Shown here: piece by piece, positions 50,574-58,490 of the stretch | Layout: each line of letters starts with the position of its first letter | How positions within the stretch are numbered: the first letter of the stretch is position 1 | Source: JABDBE01 sp049585795 | GTDB lineage: Bacteria; Acidobacteriota; Terriglobia; Terriglobales; Acidobacteriaceae | Assembly (NCBI GenBank): GCA_049585795.1 | Contig: JBAVAQ010000026.1 | Location: 124,001-188,000 of the forward strand | Direction: 5' to 3' | Length of the DNA: 64,000 nt | Program-made: the position numbers and the translations under genes | The notes under the pieces: generated by a model | Told to the model about the DNA's origin: nothing | Seen by the model: only the letters and a program-made list of their open reading frames with translations | The model's database searches: none

Positions 50574-51946
50574 CATCCCCGACCCGACAACTTTTCGGAA
50601 CCGACGGCATTCGCGGCGTAGCCGGCGAATTCCCATTGACTGTGGAAAGCACGTACCTCATCGGTCGAGCGCTTGGCCATGACCTCATTCGTAGTACCCC
50701 CAACGCTACGGTGGTGATTGGACAAGACACGCGGGAGTCGAGTTCCTGGATTGCGGACCGGGTGACGCTCGGACTCGTTTCGAGCGGATGCCAGGTCCAA
50801 AGCGCGGGCGTGATTACGACTCCCGGGGTGGCCTATCTTGCACGATCATGCAAACATGCCGCCGGCGTCGTGATCTCGGCCTCGCATAATCCCTGGACCG
50901 ACAATGGGATCAAAGTTTTCTCTGGTGATGGATATAAGTTGCCCGACGCGCATGAACTTGCCATCGAGCAGGAGATTTTCTCTCTCCTGCAGAAATCTGA
51001 GCATCACCCGCCTGCGTCGGAGAAACCGGCTCCCAGCCTGCCTGGCGAAGCGAGCCTTCGCCATGCGTACGTAGAATGGCTGGCGCACAGCGTGAAGACG
51101 GACTTGCGCCGATTAAGAGTTCTAGTGGATTGCGCGAACGGCGCAGCCACGGCTGAGGCTCCCGAATTGTTTCGCGCGTGCGGCCTTCAGCCAACTTATC
51201 TGTGTGCTTCACCTGATGGGAAGAACATCAACGACAATTGCGGCGCACTGCATCCAGAAGCGCTGGGCCGCGCCGTCGCGGAGAAGAAGGGCGAATTCGA
51301 TTTAGGTGTAACCTTCGATGGGGATGCGGATCGCGCGCTGTTCAGCGACGCCAGCGGCAAAGTGGTCAATGGTGACGGTGTCCTTTTGCTGGTTGCGCGT
51401 GATATGCAAGCCCGTGGCGTTCTGAAGGGTTCGACGATTGTCGCTACTACGATGTCGAACATGGGTCTGGAGATCGCGTTGCGAAAAGCGGGCATCCCCA
51501 TGCTCCGCGCCAACGTTGGTGACAAGTACGTGCTTGAGGAGATGCTGAAAACTGGGGCAATTCTGGGCGGCGAGCAATCCGGCCATATCATTTTTCGCGA
51601 CGGAGAAGCGACGACCGGCGACGGCCTGCTCACGGCTTTGAGAGTGATGGAAATTGTGGCGCGAAGCGGCAAGCCGCTCGCGGATTTAATCGGCGATCTG
51701 AAAGTCTTTCCCCAGACAATTCAGAATATTCGGGTTCGCGAGAAAACTCCGTTTGTCGAAGTGCCCGAAATTCAGCGGGCGATTGAAGCGGCGGAGCGGG
51801 AACTCGATGGCAATGGGCGGGTGGTCGTGCGCTACTCGGGGACGGAAGCGCTGGCGAGGGTCATGGTAGAAGCGGAGTCGGAAGAAAAAATGCGGGCGCT
51901 GGCGGGAAACATTGCCAGCGCGATTAAGAAGGCCTTGGGAACCTGA
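50570..51946 (+). CDS. glmM: Phosphoglucosamine mutase
   Basis: Converts glucosamine-6-phosphate to glucosamine-1-phosphate for UDP-GlcNAc synthesis. The 458-residue alpha-phosphohexomutase has FGTDGIRG (substrate loop), VVISASHNPWTDNGIK with the phospho-Ser, TFDGDADRALFSD (metal loop), and SGTEALARVMVEAE (phosphate-binding loop). Length is normal. It starts inside the last codons of cdaR; in other bacteria GlmM binds and inhibits CdaA. Confidence 0.97.
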   Translation: MTSPTRQLFGTDGIRGVAGEFPLTVESTYLIGRALGHDLIRSTPNATVVIGQDTRESSSWIADRVTLGLVSSGCQVQSAGVITTPGVAYLARSCKHAAGVVISASHNPWTDNGIKVFSGDGYKLPDAHELAIEQEIFSLLQKSEHHPPASEKPAPSLPGEASLRHAYVEWLAHSVKTDLRRLRVLVDCANGAATAEAPELFRACGLQPTYLCASPDGKNINDNCGALHPEALGRAVAEKKGEFDLGVTFDGDADRALFSDASGKVVNGDGVLLLVARDMQARGVLKGSTIVATTMSNMGLEIALRKAGIPMLRANVGDKYVLEEMLKTGAILGGEQSGHIIFRDGEATTGDGLLTALRVMEIVARSGKPLADLIGDLKVFPQTIQNIRVREKTPFVEVPEIQRAIEAAERELDGNGRVVVRYSGTEALARVMVEAESEEKMRALAGNIASAIKKALGT

Positions 51947-51952
51947 AGATTT

Positions 51953-51999
51953 GTTGGGATGGGTCTTTGACCCGTCCGAGCCGAACCAAGCTCGGCAGA
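51953..51999. repeat. GCCGAGC-type palindromic repeat, copy 4
   Basis: GTTGGGATGGGTCTTTGACC forms hairpin 1, then GCCGAACCAAGCTCGGC forms hairpin 2, between glmM and the small membrane protein gene. The layout matches copies 1-3. Confidence 0.7.
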
Positions 52000-52010
52000 G
52001 CCGTTGTTAT

Positions 52011-52202
52011 ATGAAAACGCTGTTGTCTAACGCCGCTGCGATATGGAATCTGCTTCTGCTGCTGGCTGTAGTCGGTACACTCTTCTGGTTCTGCTACTGG
52101 TTTGGTTTGCGCAGGCTCATTCGAGCCAGAAGAATTGCGAACTCGCGCGACCGCAGAATGCTAAGAGAAGCCGCGGAGCGAGAGGTCGATCGGGAACATT
52201 AA
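52011..52202 (+). CDS. Small single-helix membrane protein, hypothetical
   Basis: A 63-residue protein with one hydrophobic helix (~9-30, AAIWNLLLLLAVVGTLFWFC) and a basic tail rich in Arg (RLIRARRIANSRDRR). The ATG at 52011 follows a GCCGAGC-type repeat and has no strong ribosome-binding site. It could be a real small membrane protein after glmM or spurious. No family is recognised. Confidence 0.45.
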   Translation: MKTLLSNAAAIWNLLLLLAVVGTLFWFCYWFGLRRLIRARRIANSRDRRMLREAAEREVDREH

Positions 52203-52210
52203 ATGTAGGC

Positions 52211-52262
52211 GCGAGGGTCCTCGCTCGTGCTGACGCGTAGCGGCACGGCTGAAGCCGTGCCG
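52211..52262. terminator. Two palindromes between convergent genes
   Basis: GCGAGGGTCCTCGC (52211-52224) and the 22-base palindrome starting CGGCACGGCTGAAGCCG at 52241 (10-bp arms around GA) lie between a plus-strand small gene and the end of polA. Neither has a T-run, so any terminator role is by structure only. The CTGAAG centre links it with the repeats at 8.5 kb. Confidence 0.5.
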
Positions 52263-52287
52263 TTCCCGAGAACCATCAGAACCGGCC

Positions 52288-55104
52288 TCAGGATTCCAGA
52301 TCGCGCCAGTTTGCTCCCACTCCAATTTCTACCAGCAGAGGCACGGTCAGTGGATGAACTTTTTCCATGTGCTCGCGCACTAGGGTTCGCATGGCTTCGA
52401 TTTCAGCTTCCGGAACTTCGAATACTAGTTCGTCGTGCACCTGCAGCGTCATTCTTGATTTCAATCCGCGCCCGAGCAGCGCAGCATCGATGCGAATCAT
52501 GGCGATCTTGATCAAGTCCGCCGCGGTTCCCTGCAATGGTGTATTGACCGCGGTGCGCTCGGCGAATCCCCGCAGATTTGCATTCTTGCTGTTGATGTCG
52601 GGGATCGGCCGCACTCGCCCGAATAGCGTTTTGACTTTTCCATTGCGACGGGCTTCTTCCAGAGTTTGGTCAATGAAGGCTCGCACGCCGCTGTATCTTT
52701 CAAAATAAGCGTTGATATACAGCTTGGCCTCGGCCGGTTCGATGCCCAGGGTTTGTGAGAGTCCGAAGGCCGACAATCCATACACGATGCCGAAATTCAC
52801 CACCTTGGCTTGCCTGCGATGGTCAGGCGTGACCATCAGCGGGGGCACGCCGAACACCTGAGACGCGGTGAGCGTGTGAATGTCATCACCGCGGCGGTAG
52901 GCTTCGACCAGCAGCGGGTCTTTCGAGAAATGCGCCAGCAAGCGCAGCTCGATCTGCGAATAATCCGCAGCCAGCAGGACGTGGCCGGGCTCGGCAGTAA
53001 ATGCGGCTCGAATTTCGCGGCCGAGTTCGGTGCGGATCGGAATGTTCTGCAGGTTGGGATTCGCCGACGATAACCTTCCGGTCGCCGTGCCGGTCTGCCC
53101 GAAGGTAGTGTGCAGCCGGCCACTGGCAGGATTCAGCAAGGCCGGCAAGGCATCGACGTAAGTCGATTTCAGTTTGGTGAGTTGACGGTATTCGAGCACC
53201 AGCCGTGGTACATCGTGTTCCTCGGCCAATCCTTCTAACACGTCGACCGCAGTCGAAATCGTCTTTCCCTTGCCGTACTTCACGGGCTTGGGCAGGTTTA
53301 ACTTGTTGAAGAGCACATCGCCCAACTGCTTAGGCGAACTGATGTTGAACTCAATCCCCGCACGCTGATAAATCTCTTTTGCTTTGGCGTCGATCTCATG
53401 TTCCAGGCGCGACGACATCTCGGCTAAGGCGGCGCGGTCGATTTTGACTCCGGCATGCTCCATGCGCGCCAGCACCGGCACCAGTGGCAGATCGATTTCT
53501 TCGTACAACTTGAGCAGCCCGGCTTCTTCCACCTCGCGGCGCAGTGTGCTTGCCAGCCGACCGGCTATGTCCGCCGCTTCCGGCAGGGTCCCGCTGAGCT
53601 TGAGGTTGAAGCGGCGCAGGGCTACATCGGGCAAGCGGTGCGACGAGTAGGTTGGATCGAGGAGATAGGAATACAGCATTGCGTCATGTTGCACGCCGTG
53701 CAGCACGATTCCCTGCCGTTCCAATGCATGAGTCGCGGTTTTGTAATCGTGAATGGCCTTAGGAAGACTTTCGTCTGCCAGGGCAGCTTTCAGCTTGGAC
53801 GTAGCTTCTTCCGCTGCCCCGCTGATAGTGACCGCGACACCGCCGGCGGATGAGATTGCGATGTCGCGCGGACGCTCGGTCGGGTGAGGTTCCGAGCTGA
53901 GAGCCAACATTCCGGTTTGCGATTCGTCTTCTTCGGGTTCTTCTTCCTCGACGCCGTCCAATTCCGCTTCTACGGCGACAGCCAGCGCGCCTCCCGACGG
54001 AATGGACTTTAACACCGCCTCTACATCCGCGGCTGATTTCGCCTCGGTATAGTGCGCATCACTTACCTCGACGATCGGCAGAAGGTCCTTCAAGAGCGAT
54101 GTGAACTCGAGTTCGGTAAAAAGAGCGCGGAGAGATTCGACTTCCGGTTCGCCCACCTTCATCGCATCCACATTCAACTCGATGGGCACATGGCAATCGA
54201 TAGTGACCAGCTTCTTGCTGAGCATAATGGTGTCGCGATTGTTCTGCAGCGATTCCCGGTAGGTCTTCTTCTCGACCTCGTCGGCGCGATCCAACGCCTT
54301 TTCAACCGTGCCAAAACGCCTGATCAGTTCAACCGAGCCCTTGTCGCCGATGCCCGGGGCTCCGGGAATATTGTCGATGGAATCGCCGCGCAGAGCCATC
54401 ACGTCGACGACGCGCTCGGGAGGCACGCCAAGAATTTCCTCGACCTTGGCGGCGTCGCAGATCAGGTTGTCCTTGGGCGGATTCAGGACGTGAACTCGGT
54501 CGTTCACGAGTTGGAGCATGTCTTTATCGCTCGAGACTACGTAAACCGAATATGACTGCGCCACGGCCTTGCGCGCGAGGGTGCCGATCACATCGTCCGC
54601 TTCGTAGCCTCCCAGTTCGAGGATGGGAATGCGGTAGGCTTCGAGCGCTCTTCGGATGTAAGGCAATTGCTGAGCCAGGTCTCCGGGCATTTCTTTGCGA
54701 TTGGCCTTGTAGCCCTGGTATTCGATTTCCTGGAAAGTCTGGGTCTTCAGGTCAAACCGGCGAACGCTGGTAAGGCCTTCTGCCTGCTGGTCGCGAAAGG
54801 TGGGCGCAGCCACGTCGAACACTGCGGCCAGGTATTCCGGGGAAAAGTCGTCGCGCAATTTGCGTAGCATGTTGACAAAGACATAGGTCGCCGCCGTCGG
54901 CAAACCCGTCTTTGTGGACATCCCGCGCTGCCGCGCCATCGCGTGATAGGCGCGGAAGATAAAAGACATGGTGTCGATCAGGTAAATGCATCCCGCCTGG
55001 CTGGGGACGATCGACGGTTTTTGTGCGGAGGGAGGCATATCTAGCGCAGCCCTATTCGCAGCGTCGGCAACGGAAAGAGCCGAGGATTTTTTCCTGGGAG
55101 TCAA
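52288..55104 (-). CDS. polA: DNA polymerase I
   Basis: Repair and Okazaki-fragment polymerase. The 938-residue protein has the 5'-nuclease domain (~35-330, IYLIDTMSFIFRAYHAM, VSSDKDMLQLV, PGAPGIGDKGS), a 3'-5' exonuclease-like domain (~350-545), and the polymerase with motifs A (DYSQIELRLLAHFS), B (RRQAKVVNFGIVYGLSAFG) and C (QVHDELVFEVP). The exonuclease metal residues look lost: the DTE of motif I is EAE here, and the motif II Asp is replaced, so proofreading is probably absent. An acidic insert (~377-395) is unusual. The start is TTG at 55104; the ATG at 55038 is an alternative. Confidence 0.95.
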   Translation of the reverse strand: MTPRKKSSALSVADAANRAALDMPPSAQKPSIVPSQAGCIYLIDTMSFIFRAYHAMARQRGMSTKTGLPTAATYVFVNMLRKLRDDFSPEYLAAVFDVAAPTFRDQQAEGLTSVRRFDLKTQTFQEIEYQGYKANRKEMPGDLAQQLPYIRRALEAYRIPILELGGYEADDVIGTLARKAVAQSYSVYVVSSDKDMLQLVNDRVHVLNPPKDNLICDAAKVEEILGVPPERVVDVMALRGDSIDNIPGAPGIGDKGSVELIRRFGTVEKALDRADEVEKKTYRESLQNNRDTIMLSKKLVTIDCHVPIELNVDAMKVGEPEVESLRALFTELEFTSLLKDLLPIVEVSDAHYTEAKSAADVEAVLKSIPSGGALAVAVEAELDGVEEEEPEEDESQTGMLALSSEPHPTERPRDIAISSAGGVAVTISGAAEEATSKLKAALADESLPKAIHDYKTATHALERQGIVLHGVQHDAMLYSYLLDPTYSSHRLPDVALRRFNLKLSGTLPEAADIAGRLASTLRREVEEAGLLKLYEEIDLPLVPVLARMEHAGVKIDRAALAEMSSRLEHEIDAKAKEIYQRAGIEFNISSPKQLGDVLFNKLNLPKPVKYGKGKTISTAVDVLEGLAEEHDVPRLVLEYRQLTKLKSTYVDALPALLNPASGRLHTTFGQTGTATGRLSSANPNLQNIPIRTELGREIRAAFTAEPGHVLLAADYSQIELRLLAHFSKDPLLVEAYRRGDDIHTLTASQVFGVPPLMVTPDHRRQAKVVNFGIVYGLSAFGLSQTLGIEPAEAKLYINAYFERYSGVRAFIDQTLEEARRNGKVKTLFGRVRPIPDINSKNANLRGFAERTAVNTPLQGTAADLIKIAMIRIDAALLGRGLKSRMTLQVHDELVFEVPEAEIEAMRTLVREHMEKVHPLTVPLLVEIGVGANWRDLES

Positions 55105-55150
55105 ACAGAATTAGTTTAGCAGCAGTTTGCAGGGTGGTTTCGCGCGGCAA

Positions 55151-55678
55151 CTATTGGTAGCTGAGGGTAAAGTCTGCCTTGACGAACTTAGTCTTTGGTC
55201 CGCCCGCGGAATTGCTGAAAACCAGGTGGTACTCTTCGGGCCGATCGTACGTCAGGGGGACTTGCCAATCTACGGCCTGATCATGAGCGGGATCCAATTG
55301 GTAGGTTGTGCTTCCCGGCCGGCCTTTTACGAAATCGTCGAATTCCTGTCCATTCAGCAGCATCAAGCTAATATCGGCAGTCTTGTCACTTGTGGAATCG
55401 GGATCAAGGCGCTTCGTAAAAGCTCGGAAGTCGCCATGCAATCTTGAATACCCCTGGCTCGGAGGAACTACGAATGCAAATTGCGCATATCTTTTAACCG
55501 GGAATACTCCGTGCACCACATCCTTGGAGTCTCCCGAGCTGAGATGGACGATGTGATCGACCGACGGTGCGGTCTGCGGTTCCACCGGCGGATTTGCTTT
55601 CGAGCAAGCGCAGACCACCACCAGCAGAACGATCAGCAGCAGCCAACCAGATTTCACGTCCCTGAAATCTTTGTCCAC
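55151..55678 (-). CDS. Putative lipoprotein, hypothetical
   Basis: A 175-residue exported protein. LLLIVLLVVVCACSKANPP ends in a plausible lipobox (VCAC) with the second Cys as lipid site. The rest is beta-rich (VHGVFPVKRYAQFAFVVPPS, EYHLVFSNSAGG) and resembles a small immunoglobulin- or GOLD-like fold. The function is unknown. It lies 47 bp from the polA end and 47 bp from cysteine dioxygenase, all on the minus strand, so these genes may share a transcript. Confidence 0.6.
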   Translation of the reverse strand: MDKDFRDVKSGWLLLIVLLVVVCACSKANPPVEPQTAPSVDHIVHLSSGDSKDVVHGVFPVKRYAQFAFVVPPSQGYSRLHGDFRAFTKRLDPDSTSDKTADISLMLLNGQEFDDFVKGRPGSTTYQLDPAHDQAVDWQVPLTYDRPEEYHLVFSNSAGGPKTKFVKADFTLSYQ

Positions 55679-55724
55679 GTGCTGATTTTCTTACGATCGC
55701 TCTCTTGTGCCCAGATGACCGAAG

Positions 55725-56309
55725 TCACCGGCACGGCCTGCCGTATTCGGTGTTGTAGTGGAGCTTAATCTCACCGCAGGTGTGCTGCTCCGGCGAATAA
55801 ACCACGCAGCTATCGAAGGGCCGGGAATAGACGTGCAAACTAATCGCTCTCTGGTTGAACTCGCGCGGATTGTACACGCGGTGGACCGGTTCCTCAGGAT
55901 CGACGGCGCAGGGATGAGTTTGGTTCATTTCCACGGTTGCGGCCGGCTCCAGATGGCAGGTACCTTCCTCCAGCTTCTGGACGATCACGCGATAGTTCTC
56001 GACCAGCAACCTTCCTATGGGTACGGCCATCCAGCAATTCTGATCCCGGTGATTGTGCACGGAACTGCCCTGGCCGACTTCCCAACAGACTGCAATCAGT
56101 TCATAAAGCGGCGTCTTGTCGATCAGGTTGCGAGTGTAGTGCTGTCGATCCCAACTCAAATAGGGGGTTATGGTCTCGGGAGCGACGAGTACGCTTTCCA
56201 AAAACTTGACGATCTTGTCAGTCCGGTCGAAGGCCGGCTCGGGGAACTTGCGCAACTCCGAAACAAAATCCTGTATCGAGACCTGCTTAGACACCGCTTG
56301 TGTTTCCAT
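55725..56309 (-). CDS. Cysteine dioxygenase, eukaryote-type Cys-Tyr form
   Basis: Oxidises cysteine to cysteine sulfinate with Fe(II) and O2. The 194-residue cupin has SSVHNHRDQNC: His85 and His87 bind iron and Cys92 aligns with mammalian Cys93; His143 (PVHRVYN) is the third ligand. SLHVYSRPFDSC has Tyr161, the counterpart of mammalian Tyr157. Cys and Tyr at these positions form the cross-linked cofactor of mammalian enzymes; most bacterial enzymes have Gly in place of the Cys. The match to the animal motif is close. Confidence 0.92.
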   Translation of the reverse strand: METQAVSKQVSIQDFVSELRKFPEPAFDRTDKIVKFLESVLVAPETITPYLSWDRQHYTRNLIDKTPLYELIAVCWEVGQGSSVHNHRDQNCWMAVPIGRLLVENYRVIVQKLEEGTCHLEPAATVEMNQTHPCAVDPEEPVHRVYNPREFNQRAISLHVYSRPFDSCVVYSPEQHTCGEIKLHYNTEYGRPCR

Positions 56310-56388
56310 GTTTCATCTCCCCACCAAGACAGTATATCGCCTAAGCAATTTCACGCGAGCACGGACATCCACCTCTACATTTAGCAAT

Positions 56389-57483
56389 TCACTCGATGAA
56401 CATGCAGTCGCCGTAGGAGTAGAACCTGTATTTCTGCTCGACCGCATGGCGATAGGCTTCCATCACTGCCTCCTTTCCTCCTAGGGCGCAAACCAGCATC
56501 AAAAGCGTAGACTGCGGGAGATGGAAATTTGTCAATAACGCACTTGTTACGCGGAATTCGTATCCTGGATAGATAAAAATATCGGCCTCGCCGACCCCAG
56601 GTTGCAGTGTGCCATCTTCAGATTGGCCAGCCGCGTACTCAAGAGTGCGCACCGTCGTGGTTCCAACCGCGACCACACGCCGACCCGCGGCTATGGCGCG
56701 ATTGATCCTGGCAGATGCCTCGGTCGAGACTTCATAAGCCTCACGGTGCAATCGATGATTTTCCACCTGATCGGCGCGCACCGGCTGGAAGGTTCCCAAA
56801 CCTACGTGGAGGGTAATCTCGGTCGTCTCGATGCCGCGGTCCCGTATGCACTGAAGAATCTCCGGCGTAAAGTGCAGCCCCGCCGTGGGCGCAGCTACAG
56901 AACCGTGCTCCCGCGCGTAGACGGTCTGATAGCGATCCCGATCCCCGACGCGGTCCGGCCGATCGATATAAGGCGGTAGCGGCACGTGCCCCAGCCGTTC
57001 AAGCAAGCCAAACAAATCGGCCACTGGATGAAACCGTATGCGGCGCTCACCGAAGGTACCTCGGGCGACGACTTCGGCTTCCAGCTCTTCCTGACCGCCA
57101 AAGAAGAGGCGTTCTCCCACCCCAATTTTGCGCCCCGGCCGGACCATGCACTCCCATTCATTGGGTTCGGCGGAAACTTGCCGGGTCAGCAACACTTCGA
57201 TCCGGCCTTTGAGAAAATCACGCGCAGCCGGGTTTTGTGAGCTTACGGTTTTCGCCTTAGCCCCGCTTCGCGTCCCGTAAAGGCGCGCCGGAAAAACACG
57301 CGTGTTATTGAACACAATCAGGTCATCGGGCCGGAGCATGTCGGGAAAGTCACGAAACCAGCAGTCATGAAACGTTCCTAAGCGCCGGTCCAGCTGCAAC
57401 AGACGGGAAGCAGCCCGGTCGGGCAGCGGTTCCTGGGCGATCAGTTCCGCGGGAAGTTGATAGTTGAATTCAGAAACAAACAC
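56389..57483 (-). CDS. queA: S-adenosylmethionine:tRNA ribosyltransferase-isomerase
   Basis: Transfers the ribosyl part of SAM to preQ1-tRNA, making epoxyqueuosine at the wobble position. The 364-residue protein has FNYQLPAELIAQEPLPDRAASRLL, VFNNTRVFPARLYG, GSVAAPTAGLHFTPEIL and HLPQSTLLMLVCALGG, all typical. The start codon is GTG at 57483. Length is normal. Other queuosine genes are not in the window. Confidence 0.97.
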   Translation of the reverse strand: MFVSEFNYQLPAELIAQEPLPDRAASRLLQLDRRLGTFHDCWFRDFPDMLRPDDLIVFNNTRVFPARLYGTRSGAKAKTVSSQNPAARDFLKGRIEVLLTRQVSAEPNEWECMVRPGRKIGVGERLFFGGQEELEAEVVARGTFGERRIRFHPVADLFGLLERLGHVPLPPYIDRPDRVGDRDRYQTVYAREHGSVAAPTAGLHFTPEILQCIRDRGIETTEITLHVGLGTFQPVRADQVENHRLHREAYEVSTEASARINRAIAAGRRVVAVGTTTVRTLEYAAGQSEDGTLQPGVGEADIFIYPGYEFRVTSALLTNFHLPQSTLLMLVCALGGKEAVMEAYRHAVEQKYRFYSYGDCMFIE

Positions 57484-57621
57484 GCGCGCTGATTATAAAT
57501 TCGAAGCCCTCAGGAGCTGACAGTCGAATACTGTAATAAACGGATTGTATTCGACCAACTTTCTGCGATACCATACGGCCACCATCGGGTACGCTTTCCC
57601 CTGAGCCGCCCCCAGATTGAT

Positions 57622-58401
57622 ATGCCCAGCGCACGCCAACATCGCCGCGAGATGGTTGTGTTTGGTCAGATGCTGCACCAGCGCGGCTATGTGGCGGCCA
57701 CTGACGGCAATCTCTCAGTTCGTCTCGATGACAAGCGGATTCTGGTCACTCCGACCTGCATGAGCAAGAGTATGCTGTGCCCTTCGGACATGGTCGTGGT
57801 CGATTTGGAGGGTCGTCGCCTTGCCGGCAGCCGGAATGTGTCCAGTGAACTGGCCATGCACTTATTAATTTACCGGCTGCGGGCCGACGTAAAAGGCATA
57901 GTACACGCGCATCCGCCCACGGCAACTGGATTTGCCGCCGCAGGACTTCCGCTCAATCAACCGCTGGTTTGCGAGGTGGTGATCGGGCTGGGCTCCATCC
58001 CCCTCGCCAAGTACGGCACGCCGGGGACGCCGGAACTTTCCGACGCACTCGAACCGCTGATCCCGCAGTACGATGCCATCCTCATGTCCAACCATGGCGT
58101 AGTTGCGTACGCAGATACGCTTCACAACGCTTACATGAAGATGGAAACCGTCGAGCATTTTGCCCAGATTGCTCTGGTTACGCATTTGCTCGGAAGGCAG
58201 AAGCCGTTGGAGGGCGAAGATCTGGAGAAACTGAAATTAGCGCGCACCCGATATCAAAGCGCGGGTTCTGCGATCCAGCCTTGCAGCATCGTGGCCGGCA
58301 ACCACCGCGGCAGTATTCAAGCGAACCGGACACCTTTGCGGATCGAGAACGCGATACGGGCGCGGAAGGATTTTCGCAGCCAGGTCAAGGCCGGCAGCTA
58401 A
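57622..58401 (+). CDS. Class II aldolase/adducin-family protein
   Basis: A 259-residue aldolase-fold enzyme with the zinc ligands HAHPPTATGFAAAGLP (two His) and a later His in LMSNHGVVAYADTLHNAYM; ATDGNLSVRL is the phosphate-binding loop and NVSSELAMHLLIYR carries the catalytic-region Glu. The best fit is L-fuculose-phosphate aldolase or a related phosphate-sugar aldolase; ribulose-5-phosphate epimerases are another branch. The C-terminal ~55 residues are an extension beyond the core domain. It is a stand-alone gene, convergent with the TonB receptor. Confidence 0.85.
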   Translation: MPSARQHRREMVVFGQMLHQRGYVAATDGNLSVRLDDKRILVTPTCMSKSMLCPSDMVVVDLEGRRLAGSRNVSSELAMHLLIYRLRADVKGIVHAHPPTATGFAAAGLPLNQPLVCEVVIGLGSIPLAKYGTPGTPELSDALEPLIPQYDAILMSNHGVVAYADTLHNAYMKMETVEHFAQIALVTHLLGRQKPLEGEDLEKLKLARTRYQSAGSAIQPCSIVAGNHRGSIQANRTPLRIENAIRARKDFRSQVKAGS

Positions 58402-58403
58402 TC

Positions 58404-58488
58404 GCTGTCAGCTCTCAGCTATCAGCTCTCGGCAAAACAACGAAGCCAATACGTCTTGACTGGCCTGAAAGCTGAAAGCTGATAGCTA
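58404..58488. repeat. AGCTGAAAGCTGA-type inverted repeat, copy 3
   Basis: GCTGTCAGCTCTCAGCTATC on the left faces CTGAAAGCTGAAAGCTGATA on the right. It lies in the 89-base gap between the convergent aldolase and TonB-receptor genes, filling it almost fully. Confidence 0.78.
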
Positions 58489-58490
58489 CT

